Assembly (NCBI GenBank): GCA_963763755.1
Contig: CAVXQE010000007.1
Span: forward strand, 1 to 64,000
DNA length: 64,000 nt
Direction: 5' to 3'
Source: Gaiellasilicea sp963763755
GTDB lineage: Bacteria > Actinomycetota > Thermoleophilia > Gaiellales > Gaiellaceae
Of this stretch, positions 62,526-64,000 are shown piece after piece (the first letter of the stretch is position 1; each line of letters begins with the position of its first letter). Made by a program: the position numbers and the translations under genes. The notes under the pieces were generated by a model that worked only from the letters and a program-made list of their open reading frames with translations, was not told the origin of the DNA and searched no databases.

Positions 62526-63353
62526 GTGAAGACGAGAATCGTTCTCACTCTCATCGCAGCAGCGACGCTCGCCGGCTGCGGCAGCAGCTCCGGCTCGACA
62601 GGGACAAAGGTCGTCGCCGCGTTCTACCCACTGGCGTTCGCCGCCCAGCAGATCGGAGGCGAGGGGATCGACGTCCGCAACCTGACCCCTGCCGGAGTCG
62701 AGCCGCACGACCTCGAGCTCTCCGGCAGCGACATCCGCACCATCGCCGATGCGCACCTCGTCCTCTACCTCGGACAGGACTTCCAGCCGGCCCTCGAGGA
62801 CGCGATCGACTCGACGAACGCGCACGCGGTCGACCTCCTCGAGCCGCGCGAGACGAAAGACCCTCACGTCTGGCTCGATCCGATCCGGTACGCGGCGATC
62901 GCAGAGCGGATCGGCGAAGAGCTCGACCGTCGCCCCGAGGCCGAGCGCTTCGCGGCGAAGCTTCGCGTCCTCGACGGCGAGTTCCGCCGCGGCCTCTCCC
63001 ACTGCGAGCGCCACGAGATCGTCACGAGTCACGCAGCATTCGGCTACCTCGCCGAGCGGTACGGGCTCGAGCAGGTGGCGATCACGGGCATCGCGCCGGA
63101 GGCCGAGCCGACCCCACGCGAGCTGGAGGATGTCGTGCGCGAGGTGCAAGCGGTCGGTGCCACGACCATCTTCTCCGAGGCCCTCGTGTCGCCCCGTCTC
63201 GCGGAGACCGTCGCGCGCGAAGTCGGTGCGAAGACAGCCGTGCTCGACCCGCTCGAGGGCCTCACAGAGCAGGAGGTCGGAGCGGGCGAGGACTACTTCT
63301 CGATCATGCGCGCGAACCTCGCGGCGCTGCGGAAGGCACTGGCATGCCGGTAG
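62526..63353 (+). CDS. znuA: Zinc ABC transporter binding lipoprotein
   Basis: A 275-residue cluster A-I metal-binding protein from GTG 62526. A lipobox (TLAGC) near residue 18 marks a lipoprotein. Metal-site pieces are EPHDLELSG, DPHVWLDPIRY, VTSHAAFGYLAERYGL and FSEALVSPRLAETVA. The His-rich loop of many ZnuA proteins is absent. It overlaps the ATPase gene by 10 bases. Confidence 0.88.
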   Translation: MKTRIVLTLIAAATLAGCGSSSGSTGTKVVAAFYPLAFAAQQIGGEGIDVRNLTPAGVEPHDLELSGSDIRTIADAHLVLYLGQDFQPALEDAIDSTNAHAVDLLEPRETKDPHVWLDPIRYAAIAERIGEELDRRPEAERFAAKLRVLDGEFRRGLSHCERHEIVTSHAAFGYLAERYGLEQVAITGIAPEAEPTPRELEDVVREVQAVGATTIFSEALVSPRLAETVAREVGAKTAVLDPLEGLTEQEVGAGEDYFSIMRANLAALRKALACR

Positions 63354-64000
63354 CGGTCGAGCTGCGCGACGTCTCGTTCGCCTACAACGGGGGCAGTCCC
63401 GTGCTGGAGCACGTGAACCTCGCCGTCGAAGCGGGCGAGTTCGTCGCGATCGCCGGCCCGAACGGCGGCGGCAAGACGACGCTGATGCGACTTGCGCTCG
63501 GGCTCGAGCGGCCGGCGTCGGGCGAAGCTCTCCTCTTCGGCGAGCCCGCGGCGAGATTCTCGGGCCGCTCCGCCCTCGGCTATCTCGCCCAGCGCTCGCA
63601 GCTCGGGGTCGACGCGCCCGCGACCGTGCGCGAGGTCGTCGCCGCAGGCCGGCTCGCGTCGGGAGGGCTGCTCGGCCCGCTGCGCCGCCGCGACCGCGCC
63701 ATCGTCGCCGAGTCGATCGAGCGTGTCGGGCTCGCCGACAGCGCCGATCTCCCGTTGCGGACGCTCTCGGGCGGCCAGCAGCAGCGCGCCTTCATCGCCA
63801 AGGCTCTCGCCGGCCAGCCGTCGCTGCTCGTCCTGGACGAGCCGACGACCGGAGTCGACGCCGAGTCGCAGGAGGCACTCGCGGGCCTGCTCGATCGCCT
63901 CCACCGCGAGCTCGCGGTCACCGTCCTCTACGTCTCGCACGAGTTCGGAGCGGTCGAGCGCTTCGTCGAGCGGCTCGTCCTCGTCCGTGGCGGAATCGTC
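63344..64000 (+). CDS. znuC: Zinc ABC transporter ATPase, cut by the window end
   Basis: 219 residues are visible from ATG 63344 and the frame is open at the end. GPNGGGKTTLMRL (Walker A), LSGGQQQRAFIAKAL (signature), LVLDEPTTGVD (Walker B) and YVSHEFGAVE (switch His) are all present. The permease znuB is expected outside the window. Confidence 0.9.
   Translation, partial: MPVAVELRDVSFAYNGGSPVLEHVNLAVEAGEFVAIAGPNGGGKTTLMRLALGLERPASGEALLFGEPAARFSGRSALGYLAQRSQLGVDAPATVREVVAAGRLASGGLLGPLRRRDRAIVAESIERVGLADSADLPLRTLSGGQQQRAFIAKALAGQPSLLVLDEPTTGVDAESQEALAGLLDRLHRELAVTVLYVSHEFGAVERFVERLVLVRGGIV

Noticed and set aside
62534..62546. A second Zur box inside the znuA start
   Set aside because: GAGAA-TCG-TTCTC is a perfect palindrome, but it lies in codons for RIVL and differs from the box at 62487. 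Too weak to list as a site of its own.
1..64000. CRISPR arrays, insertion sequences, transposases or integrases
   Set aside because: No regular spaced repeats, terminal inverted repeats or DDE/tyrosine recombinase genes were seen. The only mobility trace is the tRNA 3'-half at 29826.

Overview
The window is high-GC bacterial DNA, densely coded on both strands, with ATGA/GTGA start-stop overlaps inside operons and frequent GTG starts. Gene content (beta-ketoadipate enzymes, ECF42/DGPF pairs, LtrA membrane proteins, a fused LivHM permease, FCD-type GntR and IclR regulators) fits a soil actinobacterium, possibly a deep-branching one. That placement is inference; no rRNA or full tRNA gene is present. 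There is no gene-free stretch longer than 300 bases.

Layout. (1) 1-14.7 kb, mostly minus strand: a methoxy-aromatic/gallate-type cluster with a LigM-like tetrahydrofolate O-demethylase and its VanR-like GntR regulator, a second GntR, a type I extradiol dioxygenase, a DUF6282 protein, a GalB-like PIG-L hydratase, an RraA-type aldolase and a broken DUF1932 dehydrogenase. These run into an unusual five-gene module: a PpsA-like and a PpsB-like protein (the split PEP-synthase architecture of phenylphosphate synthase), a biotin carrier, a biotin-dependent carboxyltransferase and a HAD phosphatase. (2) 14.9-20.5 kb plus: a Liv-type ABC importer with its own GntR gene. (3) 20.5-28.1 kb: a hydroxycinnamate (ferulate-type) region with hydroxycinnamoyl-CoA hydratase/lyase, vanillin-type aldehyde dehydrogenase, MetF-like methylene-THF reductase, MarR regulator, an acyl-CoA synthetase of the acetoacetyl-CoA synthetase family and an SDR. 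(4) 28.2-37.2 kb: non-aromatic genes, including two DGPF-ECF42-LtrA triplets facing each other, a cell-wall hydrolase and an MMPL transporter. (5) 37.3-52.2 kb: IclR, amidase, a second copy of the five-gene module in the same order, aldehyde dehydrogenase, a 3-oxoadipate-type CoA-transferase, PcaHG, a MetE-like protein and a benzoylformate decarboxylase-like enzyme. (6) 52.2-55.9 kb minus: a nitrate/taurine-type ABC importer with two permeases. (7) 56-62 kb plus: MFS transporter, PcaB, PcaD, PcaC, PcaF and PobA. (8) 62-64 kb: Zur and ZnuA/ZnuC zinc uptake, cut by the window end.

How they work together. Hydroxycinnamates would be shortened to vanillin-type aldehydes, oxidised to vanillate-type acids and demethylated by the LigM-like enzyme onto tetrahydrofolate. 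The MetF-like protein would recover the methyl group. Ring cleavage would follow either the meta route (extradiol dioxygenase, GalB-like, RraA-like) or the ortho route (PobA, PcaHG, PcaB, PcaC, PcaD, CoA-transferase, PcaF), and every step from 4-hydroxybenzoate to succinyl-CoA plus acetyl-CoA has a gene here. The function of the duplicated PpsAB-biotin-HAD module is unknown. Its repetition in two separate aromatic operons makes it the best candidate for a new system, perhaps phosphorylation-activated biotin-dependent (de)carboxylation.

Caution. About fifteen genes carry a frame break, often one extra base in a short G, C or T run. Most are probably sequence or assembly errors rather than real inactivation. 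The dehydrogenase at 7.5-8.3 kb and the second PpsB copy are more convincing as damaged genes.
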